This document shows positions 36,463 through 48,300 of a stretch of 64,000 nucleotides of DNA, piece after piece (within the stretch, counting starts at the first letter, position 1; each line of letters starts with the position of its first letter). The DNA lies in contig CM082587.2 in the NCBI GenBank assembly GCA_040954595.2, positions 434,001 to 498,000 on the forward strand, written 5' to 3'. The DNA is from Balanoglossus misakiensis (lineage: Eukaryota > Hemichordata). A program made the position numbers and the translations under genes. The notes beneath the pieces are model-generated. The model saw only the letters and a program-made list of their open reading frames with translations, was not told the DNA's origin and did no database searches.

Positions 36463-37918
36463 ATGGTTACCATGGATTTCCGGATGATCTTTTCGGTCGG
36501 CGTTCTGTTGTTCCAAATTCGAAAGGTGAGTTTTACAGGTTGGCATGAATCTGTCTAAAATATTATAGAGTTTTTATCAGTTCTTCATACTTTTAAACGT
36601 TTCCAAAATGACGCTTCAAACACGTATAGGCTACATGTACTAGAACTTTCACTGTTGGGAAGTGTACAACCTGAAAGAGGCTTTTGATTGAAGATATTGG
36701 TGCATTTCTGAAACTGAGCCAATGTGTCGGTATTGAACTACCAAGCCAAAATAAATCACAAAGACTATTGTGTTTTCTTAATTTCTTATGTTCCCCTTTT
36801 GGTGTTCGCCCGACTTCAGGTAAACACATTCCACATCGACGTGTAACAATGGAGCCGCATATCTCACTGTGCCGCCATGTTTGTTTTTCCAGGTCGTGAT
36901 AGCAGACTGCATAATAAACGGAGTTCCACTCAAAGATGGCGACACTTTCCATCGTTCGTGTCGGGAAGAATGTACATGTATGAACAACGTTTATGTATGC
37001 ACATCGACGTGTCCCCACGAATCTATAAAACCGTCCCTGGAATGTGAGAAGCTTGAATTATTAAAAATACCGGGGCGTTGTTGTAAAGAATGGACGTGTA
37101 TTTCTAACGATGTACACCAAGGTACTGACAATTACTAGTATTTAACATATCGTTTACATTTTAGGCAGTCCATACTTGCAAGTTTCATACATACAAGTAA
37201 TAATTAAGTGGATTTTATCAATCTGCAATGATATATAGGAACCGATGTTCTAGAATATCTAGCGCCCTCTACGTAACATATTGTAACTTTTGTTTTTATC
37301 TCCTCTCATGAATCTTACAATGTTTTCTCCCCCCTTCAGATCCCAGCGATGGTGTTTCGTGTGGCGGCTTTCTAGACAGCATGTGGAGTGAATGTCCGGT
37401 AGAATGTGGCATTGGCATCTCAACACGTGTGACCAGACAAAACAAAGATTGTTGGATGGCAACAGAATTTAGATTGTGTCAATTGAGACCGTGCCCAGGA
37501 AATATTGATTTTCTGGACAACTATGAACAACTAGTAAGTCACCTTTCTATTGGATAAACTTTTCTTCAGTACCATCTGAGGAAGGCCTTTGATATATAAA
37601 AATCCTGACTAAAGGCAATATAGTTCAGCACATTCAGTTCACAACCAAAATCACAATCACGCACCATTTTCCTCCTCTTTCTAGTTTTCAGAGAAAAGCT
37701 GCAGAATTACTGTCAAGAGTCCAACAGCTGTTCACCTCCATTACATGGGATGCACCAGTATCTATGGTTACCATCTGAATTTCTGTGGACAATGCCAAAA
37801 CAAATGTTGCCAACCATACCGCTTCAGGAACATGAAGGTCAAATTTCAGTGTCCTGATAATTCAACACTGATATACGACTATTTGCATATTGATGAGTGT
37901 AGTTGCGAACGTTGCTAA
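36463..37918 (+). CDS. CCN-family secreted protein lacking the IGFBP module (VWC-TSP1-CT)
   Basis: Secreted matricellular protein related to CYR61/CTGF/NOV, which bind integrins, proteoglycans and growth factors. Exons 36463-36525, 36893-37121, 37340-37533 and 37685-37918 give 239 residues. Exon 1 is a short hydrophobic signal sequence (ATGs at 36463 and 36472, either could start). Exon 2 is a VWC module ending PGRCCKEWTC, diagnostic of CCN proteins. Exon 3 is a TSP1 module with WSECPVECGIGISTRVT (human WSACSKTCGMGISTRVT). Exon 4 is the C-terminal cystine knot: GCTSIYGYHLNFCGQC, NKCCQPYR and CSCERC at the end. One exon per module is the usual CCN layout, but the IGFBP exon that should precede VWC is absent from the 367-base intron and from the upstream 2 kb. 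Poly(A) signal AATAAA at 38209-38214. Confidence 0.9.
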
Positions 37919-39558
37919 GCATGGGATAGATACTACAATAGTTTTCCTCAAGGAATATGGAAAATGCTAGCAGCCAGCTTGGCCAGGATCAGGTTTGCAG
38001 TGTTCATCCAAGTGTGGAAAGACCCCAAACAGCCATGTACACTGTACAATCAATTGGGATTTGGGGCCCATCATCCCGAACACAGTACTATTTATTTGCA
38101 ACAGAAAATATACATATTGCAATAATTCTTTATGACTCTAGTTTTACTGGATCAGCGGTGAATGGTAGACCCTTTCACCAATGTCCAGATTTTCAGTGTT
38201 GTTTTTTTAATAAAATATTCTCAGAGAAATTGTGTGGAAATGTCATTAATGTGTGTCCTTGCTGAACAAAGTTCAATTATTGGGAATGATTTAACGCAAG
38301 AAGACAATTTGTTTTGAAGGGGCTATCAGAAGGAGATCTATTTTCTATTATCATGGGTCATTACCCTCAGAAAGGTAAATGTAAATTTAAAAAGCAAACC
38401 AATATAGCTTCATTCAATTGAGCATCTCAAATAACATGGCATCCCCTTCCATCAAATCAGCAAAAATGTCACTTGCCAAACAAAAGTGGATCTTATTTCA
38501 AGAGCTCATCTGAACCACTGATTAACTTCAAGTGAATTAGATGCCTATCTATACTTCCAAGACTGTTGCAAGGTCAGAGGTCATGTTCCTTTGACCTCTA
38601 TTACCAAGACTACATCATTCACCAGATGAGTGGCCATATCAGCAGATTAGAAAATGAGTCTCATCATATTCCTGAATTCATGCGTCCCTGTGCCAGGGAA
38701 AAGCGCCCTCACACATTGAGAAATGACGCTGTGTAATGCTTGATTTAATTGAATACAATGTAGCAATGTCATTTGGCCGAAATTAATTTGATAAGCCTCT
38801 ATGCTGTGACCTTTAAAATAATTATTTTTCATGATGAGGTTGGAACTACTGCTAACACATCAAAGGTTTCAAAATATGATGCCCACAGAAAAATTATTCC
38901 CTACAAAACTCAATGCATCCTTTGCTGAGTCAATTGAGTTGCAGATAGCAATGCATCCTGGGAATTCAAGTAACCGCTTCTCTGCTTGTAGAACAAGCAG
39001 GGAAATGATTTTAACAGGCAAGGTTTGTATATTCTTGATCACTTGAGACTTTTATAGAGTTTCTCACTTAATATCAAGTCAGAGAATGCTGTATTTGAAA
39101 GTAGATGTTTCCTACTGTGTTGAAAGTTTTCCAAACACCTTGTTACTCATTGTTGATTTTCCTCCTTGCCAACCATTGCTTAGTAAATTCAGAGCTTTGC
39201 TGTCACCTTCAGGCAAAAGTGCATTTCACTTGACATTCAAGTATGGTGACTAAAATCCAATTACAGAAAGCCTCAAGATTGTAAATGAATACTGTGAAGC
39301 GTGTTTCTGGCATCCGTATTTATCACATTCATGGCTCATTCCTCTTGCGTTGCCATGGTATCACTTAACACAGGTCTGATAGTAATGACCCAGCATTTGA
39401 CTGGATTCAATTTTCTCTAACGCAATTGTTTCTGCCCTTTAAGTCATGATTTTCTTCCCTTTTAAGTGAGGATATCACTGACTTTGGCGACTGCAACACC
39501 ACTGTCCTTGTCAACAAATCAAATTTTCAATGTAAAATCTTTTTCATTTCTGTCATTA
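37919..39558. other. Convergent intergenic region between the CCN-like gene and ZNHIT6
   Basis: Holds the CCN 3' UTR (to about 38230) and presumably the ZNHIT6 3' UTR. Notable are a perfect DR1 nuclear-receptor half-site pair at 38571-38583 and an AGCGCCCTC word at 38702-38710. No further gene recognised. Confidence 0.5.
38571..38597 (+). promoter_or_regulatory. DR1 nuclear receptor element plus an inverted half-site
   Basis: AGGTCA-G-AGGTCA at 38571-38583 is a perfect direct repeat with one-base spacing, the preferred site of HNF4, RXR and COUP-type receptors. TGACCT, a third half-site in inverse orientation, follows at 38592-38597. Function is inferred only from the match. Confidence 0.4.
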
Positions 39559-42500
39559 TTACTGTCCAATGGCTTCCTCTTTCAAATCATCATTTCTGTC
39601 ATCTTCATTTCTTGATTGGTCCTGCAATTTGCTTTCATTCTGTCCATTTTCAAGTTTTCCATCATGGCCATCAACACTGTCTGGGTCTTTGCACAGGGCT
39701 CTACATTCCTCGGTCATGTGGCTGTCTCGTACACTGTCATCATCCCAACTGATTTCATCACTTTCACTGCTGTCCTCTGAGCTAGAACTGGAGGAGTCTG
39801 AATCCGAGCTGGAACTGCTGGCATTTTCATCATCTGTGGGCACTGCAAGATTAATTCACTGTATTTATTATCTTTTAAAACTCTCCATGATCTAAAATCA
39901 TTTTGACTCATGAACTTCTACATAACTTATGGTCAACATGATATCAATTCAATACCAACATCTGTTATCAATCAACAGTTAGAAGTTACAGTAAGAAGGA
40001 AATCTCATTAATGTTGACATACCTTCCCCAAGAAGTGGATAAGCATTGAAATTCTCTGCCAATACCACAAAGATGGTTGGATACTCTATTATGTATTTAT
40101 CAGCAAGGTTATCAGCTATGGTCTGGTTCAAATCCAATAAGTGATACCTGCCAATAATAAATCAATAATCAATGTTCAAGTGATACCATTTCAAGAACTC
40201 ACACAAGAATTATATGTACACAGAGGAAGAGAGCCCAGGGACAAGACTAAAATCATCACACTCACCGTACAGACTTGGCACTTCGACGTTCCACTTTCAT
40301 AAACAGTCTGATGTTATCATAGCCTGCTGAAACATACTTCTTTAATCTGCAGAAGGTAGACACTCTTGTTTAAAGGACTGAATCCCACAACACTCGATAA
40401 ATGTGAAAACTTGCTGTTGAAGAGACTTGGTCAAACACCTACCTCTGCCTAATCACAGGATCTGCTGTCACAGGGTCCAGATATTTTTCTATGACTTTGC
40501 TCAACAAAGTTGATTCTGAAACTCTGTGAACACGAAAAGAAAGTTTTTAATGTTTGCAATGACAGCAAAAACCCACACAGATTTCAGGGCTTGTATGTAC
40601 TGGCCTGAATCAGACCTGATGGTAAAGAAATCAATGCAATGGTGGATTCCGATCATGCAGTAGTGTGTTCCCAGTTTTTGTTAACAAGTCTCACGTTTTC
40701 TGTTGTCACTCAAACAGAATTACAAATTGTCTTTTTGCTGAGCAGTCATTTATAGGCTTATACCCCTGGGTTTAAAATGCCAGCGTTTTGAACCCTGTCT
40801 AGATAATCCATGATCATATACTAAACTGTTTGCCCTGTTGTTGGAATACCATTGTCTAGCACTTGTGTTAACCTTTAATAACAAAGGTTACATGACCAAA
40901 ACTTCCGAAACATCTGTCTCTTTAGAACAGATAGTCCACTTTCTGAACATGGATTAACCATATGTGCAATGTGTGCATTTTATAGACAGCTTGTGTTTTC
41001 AAGGAATAATGGGACTTTACTGTATTACTGGTAGACCTCAATACTCTTTTGGATTATGGTTTTCTCAATGATGTCAACTGAACCAGTTGAGTTGTTTGGT
41101 TGAATGAACTGTATTTTCACAATTCTCTTTATATAAGGCAGGCTGGTATTTCACTTTTTACACTGTGGTATAAAATCAATGTACATGTATCTGCAGAAAG
41201 AAGTTTGTTCCAAACAAGTTCCCATGTGTTCGGACCAGGAATGACATCTACATCAGAGTATACAACGGTATTTCTCTTACCGTTTATCACTGTACTTGAC
41301 TTCACTTTGGGGGAATATCCATTCTATGTGCCAGAGTATTTCTCGATCTCTGTTGCAAAGGAAAGAATTAAAACAAACAAATTCATTGACTGCAAACTGT
41401 GTGTTTACATATGTTGTCACGACAACAGAGCTGAAATACTGTCACATACAGTACAGATCTGGAAGAACCCAGCTTGTGTCTAGCACTCTGCTAGACAGTC
41501 TTGTAATACTCTGCCAACATGTCAAACAAATGGTGAAAACTGATAGTGAAATTAGAGTATGACATGCTTACTTTGTTGAAAACATTGATGAGTTGATTTT
41601 TCTCCGTGTGAAAACATACGGTAGAATCTTAACGGTTACTTTCCTCTGTCTTGCCATTCTCATAAACGTATTCAACTGAAAGATAAAAATGTAACCAAAA
41701 TCAAAGGTGTTCAGTTTGTCATAATTGCTTAAATTCAAATTCAAATGTGAATGCAGTTGAAAGAATAGTTTAGGCAACCATCTTGCTCGGTCATCCATCC
41801 TGGCATGGATGGTTCCATGATTCCAATACATGTACCGGTACTTGTATCATTTCAGTAGCAGTTTCAGTTGTGTAGCGCCCTCTATCAATCTACCCAATTC
41901 ATGTCGGTGTACAGTTTGGTCTTCTGACTCCTCATTGGATGCAGAATTTAGATCTTACATGTTTAGGCAGTGTTCTATGCTTTCTTCTGGTATCCCTGGA
42001 AATGCTGTCAGCTTTTCTGTCAACGTCTTCAAGAAGTCTATAATCTAAAACAAGCGCAGAGAATTTGAATACATGTAACTATGTTTTTGGGATCCAAACC
42101 CCATAGTATTGAGCGGAACTTCAGGATTTCCACAACCTGGTATCATTTTACTTTGTTAAAACCAAGCAAAACAAGAACTTATATAATAGTACGAGAGTAT
42201 ATAATTTACTTATTTACTTACCACTGAGTAAATTTTGATCTGTGAAATTACGAAGTGCAATGTAGGCAGTTTTGTCTCTGTTTCCACTACAATCAGTTTC
42301 ATGTTTGTGACTTTTGACACAGGGTAAGCTGTTGGCAGAAACAATAGGAAAGAAAAATAACACTAAAATGATTAAAAACATTGCATAGTTAAGAAGCAGC
42401 ATACAAACTACAACCTGACATCTGCCATCCATATTATTAGCCGAAGAAAAATACAAAAACAACAGTTGCTATGCTTGGCGGCAAATACCTGCAAGTTCTA

Positions 42501-44681
42501 ATGGCACATCCAGGACAGCGATATTTGGCGACACCTTCAGCACAGACTTCACATCTGCAAACAACAAACAGAAATACGTATGATATGCTTTTCTTTGGGA
42601 AGTGTTTTCTTACAAATGTTTGTTTTCTGTTAAATACAACATATCAACATCTTGATGCCTGTGAGTTCCCCACAAGAATCATTCAACCAAAACGTGACTA
42701 TCGCTCAGTGACACTGTAGAATGCCATACACTATGTCATTGCAATTCATATCCAAGCAATATCATTTCATTGTACCGTTATAAACCAGTATGCTGCAAGG
42801 AATTATCTCCTGTACTGTCATAAACTCTACTGTAAATGTTGCATTTTTGCCGCCAATAGGCCACAAAGGTGGAGTTCCTCCCACAGAGCTCAGCTGGCAA
42901 GATATAAAAACACACATTTCAGTGTAATCTGAAGCTAAGATCATTCCAAAGAGCTCTGACGGTTTATGAATATGAACAGTTGTAAAATTGTCTAATCCTA
43001 CCAAAGATCATAAAAAAGTGATGTGTTCATGTAGCTGCCCTGTAAGGTCAACGACCAGACATGTTTGTGGAATATGATGTATAACGATAAGAATTTTCAA
43101 TAAAACGAAAACCACAATATATGAACTATCCTTGACAAAATATCTATGCTGAGATAATTTTCAAAAATGTGATCGAACTGTTAATCTTTCCATGTGATTA
43201 TTTTCTGATTATGTATTTTGTACTCAAATCCACATGAAAATTACATTCAGGGTGTAGGGCCTTGGTAAAATGACTGGGGAACCTCGGTAACTTTAGTCTG
43301 GGTAATGCCCATAACAAACACTGCTTATATGATGATGTGTATTTATCAACAAGGCATATGCCTTCAAGTTATATTCTTTCATAACATGCTGAAAATAGTC
43401 AACAAACTTGGAGTTCACTACTGAATATCAATTTGTGTTTTGAATTGGTTCTTCTTGTGGTCACGGTCACTGTCAAGGTGAAGGTGAAATTCAATGGCTC
43501 TGTTGACTCCAATGTTATCCCCTTTATATGTATGGTAGCCTTTGTAATATAACTCTCACTATATGTACATAATTCCCTCAGAGAATCAGTTTTGATATTT
43601 TACTACGTTTTCTCCATCACACTGAAGTTGTACACAATTGAAGACATAAACTCCCAGAAAATGAGGAAAACATTAATTGATGAAATTGATTGACAGTAAA
43701 ACTACGTCATCAGAATTTACAATCCAAATGATTTGTTTTCAGATTTTTTAATTTGACCACAAAAATAACCAACTTGGAAATATAAATGTGGACTCTGAGC
43801 CAATTGTTCTTTGTAATACTGTGTGTGCTTTATACCGTAGGGGAATGCTAAATTGAAATCGTGCCAAGCAGTTTTGTGCATGGACATCTTTGTTAGTTTT
43901 TAAGGAATCTCAATTGATGGAGAATAGCTTTGGATATTTCTTGACAAAAGCTGATATTCAAGTAATTTAATACAAGCAATTCACATATTGTTTATCCAAA
44001 GAACTACTTTAAGACTATAACATAATACCAGGGAAGCCGATTCTTAAAATTTAATAAAATAAATGTTTATTACCATTTAAATACATGTACATTGGAATTC
44101 AAAGTGGCTTGCAAACATCAGACATATTACAAACAATAATACAATAAAGAATACAGTGAAGTCCAGTAAAATTGACAGTGGCATGTTCGGAATCACATCT
44201 ATACCAATTTTAAATACTGACACCACATGACAAACAGTCAGACTCAGGATTTGTTTGAGAATCAAACAGCTGCTTCATGCTAGTAAACTTTTCTGTTTAT
44301 TATTTTGCTAGAGGGCGCTAAATATAGGGATACAATGTACATTTCACATATACACCACCACAATACATGTACAATGATGCATCCTGAGCAGATTTATATC
44401 GTAGTTTCATATCGTATTGCAGTATGTAACCCTTCGAACGACTCTCGATCACATTTTGTGATACAGAAACACTGAAAGTATGGTGTATCGTGGTCAAGAC
44501 ACCACTGACCACGAATAGCATTTGCAAATGGGGAACTTTGGATATCTGATTATGCATGCTAAGATCTAAAATAGCTCGGCACTGTGATAGGTTATACCAT
44601 GATTATATATAAGGTATACACAAGTAGGCACTGCACAACAAATTCTCAGAAACAAATTCCTTCTTACCGAGTAGTTTGCAT
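39559..44681 (-). CDS. ZNHIT6: Box C/D snoRNP assembly factor ZNHIT6 (BCD1), zf-HIT protein
   Basis: Nuclear factor needed for box C/D snoRNA stability and snoRNP assembly together with NUFIP and the R2TP complex. Minus-strand exons: 44668-44681, 42489-42554, 42222-42328, 41959-42044, 41572-41675, 41281-41349, 40443-40523, 40266-40346, 40023-40147, 39559-39842; 338 residues. The first exon is a mini-exon of 14 coding bases (MQTTR joined to CEVC). The zf-HIT finger uses Cys6, 9, 18, 21, 26, 30, His34/36 and Cys40 (CEVC, CPGC, CSLPC). [30 protein letters not shown], split across exons, then [20 protein letters not shown] and [12 protein letters not shown] match human ZNHIT6. Human has a long N-terminal extension absent here; yeast Bcd1 also begins almost at the finger. 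The last exon encodes a Ser/Asp/Glu-rich acidic tail with CK2-like sites. Confidence 0.93.
42555..44667 (-). other. Intron 1 of ZNHIT6
   Basis: 2.1-kb phase-2 intron between the 14-base coding mini-exon and the zinc-finger exon. AT-rich; contains CTAGAGGGCGCTA at 44308-44320 (a CTCF-like word). No embedded gene or RNA recognised. Confidence 0.7.
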
Positions 44682-44988
44682 TTTCCTCGGACTCAATCGA
44701 CTGCTTACAGTTTATTCCTCTACACGTGTTGGCCAGAAAGTAATAACTTCCGGTCGAAAGGTCACGCTTCGCATTTTATGACGTCATAATATTTTACTAT
44801 ATTGATGACGAGCTACGCAAGTCGGCAAACTCCCGTGAAATTCGACTATGAATGGAAGAGAAACTGCAACACCTCTCTATCATACTAGCGGAAAATGTGG
44901 TCATAGTTTTAGAGGGTGACATCGGAGAAAGACCATTCTTGAGTCTACTAGCTAAGTACAAATTGAAAGAGCGCTATTTTTTTTTCTG
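44682..44988. promoter_or_regulatory. Bidirectional promoter of ZNHIT6 and the GABA-B receptor gene
   Basis: 307 bases separate divergent start codons. It contains an ETS-type site ACTTCCGGT at 44746-44754 and a full palindromic CRE TGACGTCA at 44779-44786, both classic proximal elements. No TATA box is evident on the ZNHIT6 side. The CRE suggests cAMP/CREB responsiveness of one or both genes, by inference. Confidence 0.65.
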
Positions 44989-45264
44989 ATGTCCTTTCTC
45001 GTTCGGAGTAAGTTTTTGTGGGCGCTGCTATGGATCGCATCTTCCGCGCTCGCCGAGTCGGGTGATGGAGAAAGTGTCGGTGATGACGACGAGGGACCCG
45101 AGCGGCAGATACCGCTCCATATCGGCGGTATTTTTCCGATGGCGGGGGCTTGGGCTGGAGGACAAGGTTGTTTGCCAGCTGTACAGATGGCGTTTGAGGA
45201 TGTTAACGAGCGACGCGATCTGTTACCGGGATACAATTTAACTTTGGATATGAGAGACAGCCAG
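44989..45264 (+). CDS. GABBR1: GABA-B receptor subunit 1-like, first coding exon (partial gene)
   Basis: Start of a class C G-protein-coupled receptor for GABA. Only exon 1 is in the window (92 codons, phase 0, donor AG|gtaagg at 45265). A signal peptide (MSFLVRSKFLWALLWIASSALA) is followed by an acidic linker and the start of the Venus flytrap domain: IPLHIGGIFPMAGAWAGGQG, CLPAVQMAFEDVN, RRDLLPGYNL. This aligns with human GABBR1 ([35 protein letters not shown], given in part) and not with GABBR2. The Trp in the GGWPGGQ position, a ligand contact in GABBR1, is conserved, as is the Cys after GGQ. There are no sushi domains, so it resembles the GB1b form. Everything after residue 92 must be encoded beyond 64000 or in exons I could not recognise. 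Confidence 0.88.
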
Positions 45265-45333
45265 GTAAGGGTCGGTCGTCTGCTGGAGATTTGCAGTGCA
45301 GCAGACGGCATCGGTGGTCGGCTGCTGCAGATA

Positions 45334-45370
45334 TGGAGAGAGAGAGAGTGAATGAATGAATGAACGAACT
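45334..45370 (+). repeat. GA then GAAT simple repeat
   Basis: gagagagagagagtgaatga followed by further tgaa units, just inside the first intron of the GABA-B receptor gene. Confidence 0.8.
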
Positions 45371-48300
45371 GATGACCGCATTTCTCAGTGTGTTTTTTTT
45401 TAAGTTTGCAAATAAAGCATGTCAGAAACAGTCTTCAGTTACGTTATTCCAGAAAATTTTAATTTAAATGTCAATTTCATGTTGACATTTCGTCGCAAAA
45501 GTGGATACATTGTATCAGTACGAAGATACTGACGTCCGACTGAAATGAACAAGGGTACGGTAAGTCGTTGCGGATAGCCATGGTTTCATGCCATTACTTT
45601 TGACCTTTTTCACTGTAAAATGTGCGACAGAAAGGAAAATGGTCAATTAGTTATTGATAATGGTAAAGCTTTTTATTTGTTTTTGCAATTTTAATGGCGT
45701 ACCCGATGAAAGGATTTTGCAGTTGCGAAGTTATAATCGTCTACATTTTACAAGCAACCTACACTACACCACACTACACTCTAGTCTGGAGGAAGAATTG
45801 TTTTGGAATCATTATTTGGATAGTTTAATCTTTTATCTTTATGCAAAAATAGAGAGTTAAAGGGAGTCTAACACACAATGGGATATTTTCAACTGAAAAA
45901 TATCATTACTGGCAGTGGTAATAATCATGTGTTTATACAAATTGCATAACACTACTAACAGAAAAATATAATTGAATAAAGATAATTTATTAAATCTTGT
46001 AATATCTGTTTGTGCGTATTGCTTATAAGAACAAGACAGCCTCAGGAAAGAATTGGAATGGTTAAGGTATTTTAATGAAACACGGGCCAAACCGGGGCAA
46101 TTTGCAGGAAAAGTCTAGCTTCTGCAGATAATGCGGGTACAATTGAAAGTGACAGCGCTCCCAGACTTGACGAGTTCAACCTGATACTTGGCACGACACA
46201 CTTTCTATTCTTTAATTTCGAAAAAAGAGCGTGTTTTGAAATGAGAGTGGTGATTGTGAGGAGAGTGGACAAACGGCTAACACAAAGTACTTTGATATGT
46301 ATACAGATAAATTTTCAGAGGTGATACACTGTGGTAAATTAACTTGGACCAAATAGGGCAAAGTGCCAGACGCAATTTTCATCCAGAATTTTGCAAGATA
46401 TCAATGCAAGCCACAGTACTTCACTGTCATCCCCCTTCTTTAAAATAAAGGGAGCGCAAAACAGTAAAGTAGCTGTATTGCACGATAGCATGCCCAGAAA
46501 ATCCTTAAACATATCTGGCTTGTAGCTTTGTATCATCTGGGCTGATGATCAAATGAACTGACTCAACAATTACACCTCCACTGTTTTTAATATCAGACAT
46601 AGACATTTTATCGCAGAATTCCAGATGAAAATTTGTTTTAGGTGGTGAGAGTTTAACAAGTGAATGAATTTATAAGGACTGTGAAGATGTTGATATCATC
46701 CAGTGTTTTCACTTCTGTTATCTGATTGAAAAGTCATCTAAAATGTATAAAAAAAAATTGACAGGTTTCAAGTCATGTTGATTTCAATGCATTACAATCT
46801 TTTAACAGTTGCCAATCAAACTCCCAACTGTATTATTTTTCCTGTTTAAAAGAGCTGAGTGCCAGAGCATAGGCCCATGGAGGCGATAAATTTTTACTAC
46901 CAAATTGGGTTATAAAAGTTTATTGGTTCAATCTATTGTAGGAGCCAGTGTGCAGTGCGGCATTTTTTTGATTTCATGGAGTTTTTGTTCCTTTAAATAC
47001 CTTGTGTTTCGGCTGAATCTAAGATGGTTTCCAGAACAGATGGTGCCCTAAGAATTTTTTTTTACAGGGAGCAAGGACTTTGGTGTTAAGCATTTTGGAG
47101 AGAAGTCAAATTGATTTGTTAATGGAATTAATGAATGCAGTTTAAAACAATGTGGTCATCTTCACTTAAAATGACTTGTTTTCCACAAATATTCACATCC
47201 TATAAAATCCAATTTCATTGACAGGTATATCATGCATGAAATGTTGTATTCTACAGTTTCACAGAAAATAACAAAAAAATGCATTTCATTTCATCATTAT
47301 GCCCTGATAAAGAGCGCAATCATAGTTGTAATATGGCAACTCTGTCTCCCCAAGGCATTAGAAGGAGCGACATGCTTTCTGGGGGTATAAGCCTGATTGC
47401 GGTTGCTAATCAGATAAAAACTGTATAATGTTCGTATTTTTACCCATGAATGGACAGAACATGATTTTCAGGTGAATCGCTGGATTAAAAATGCAGAGGA
47501 AATGTCCTTACGTGGAGATAAAATAAGTTAACAAGTGCAGTTGTGTATAACAGTCTGAATTGCATTGATTCTGAAGCTGTAGAATTTCTAATACAATTTC
47601 TGTATATTGTCTGCCAAATTAATTTGCATGCAGGCTTATCATTGATGAATAAATTCCATATTAATATTCCCTAACTGTTTTGGGTGTATATTCAAGTCAA
47701 TTTAGTCTTCGTTATTTATTTTCAATTAGCAGTCAAACTTACGGTTGGCAAATTTTACCTGAACAACCAACTGTGAAAATGGAAGAAGGATGGCATGGTT
47801 ACATTTATGTTCACTTATGGTACACTTACAAAAGTGGAACACCATTTTAAATTGGAAAATTTTCAGCATCTGACAGTGCTCATACGTTATCAATTATTAA
47901 AACAATGCAAAATGTCAAGTCTTTTGTTATATTGTATTAAATAGCCAGACATACATTATGATATTAAAATTTGAATTTTCATATTTCAGACAGTGATCAG
48001 TCATAGTCATTATTTGACAGTTAATTGTTCCTTAAAACATTGTGAAAGATAATGAAATATACCTTATTGATTTTTTCATAAGTGGGTTAAGTTTGTGGTG
48101 TGGGGCCCAGGCATTATTGCATCAGATGAATTCAGTGGGTCTTTCCACTTAGCTCGAGGTTTTGTCACTAATCTTGTAACGTTTGAACACCTGACAGTCT
48201 TATTTAATGACGACTGTCAGTAGTCAAGCTTTTCAGAGAGCCTAAACCTGTTATACTCTAGGTCAATCCACCTTGTTGCCAATCTGAAAACAAAATTTTT

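Noticed and set aside
39569-39895. 108-codon plus-strand Ser/Leu-rich open frame
   Set aside because: Antisense of the Ser/Asp-rich tail exon of ZNHIT6.
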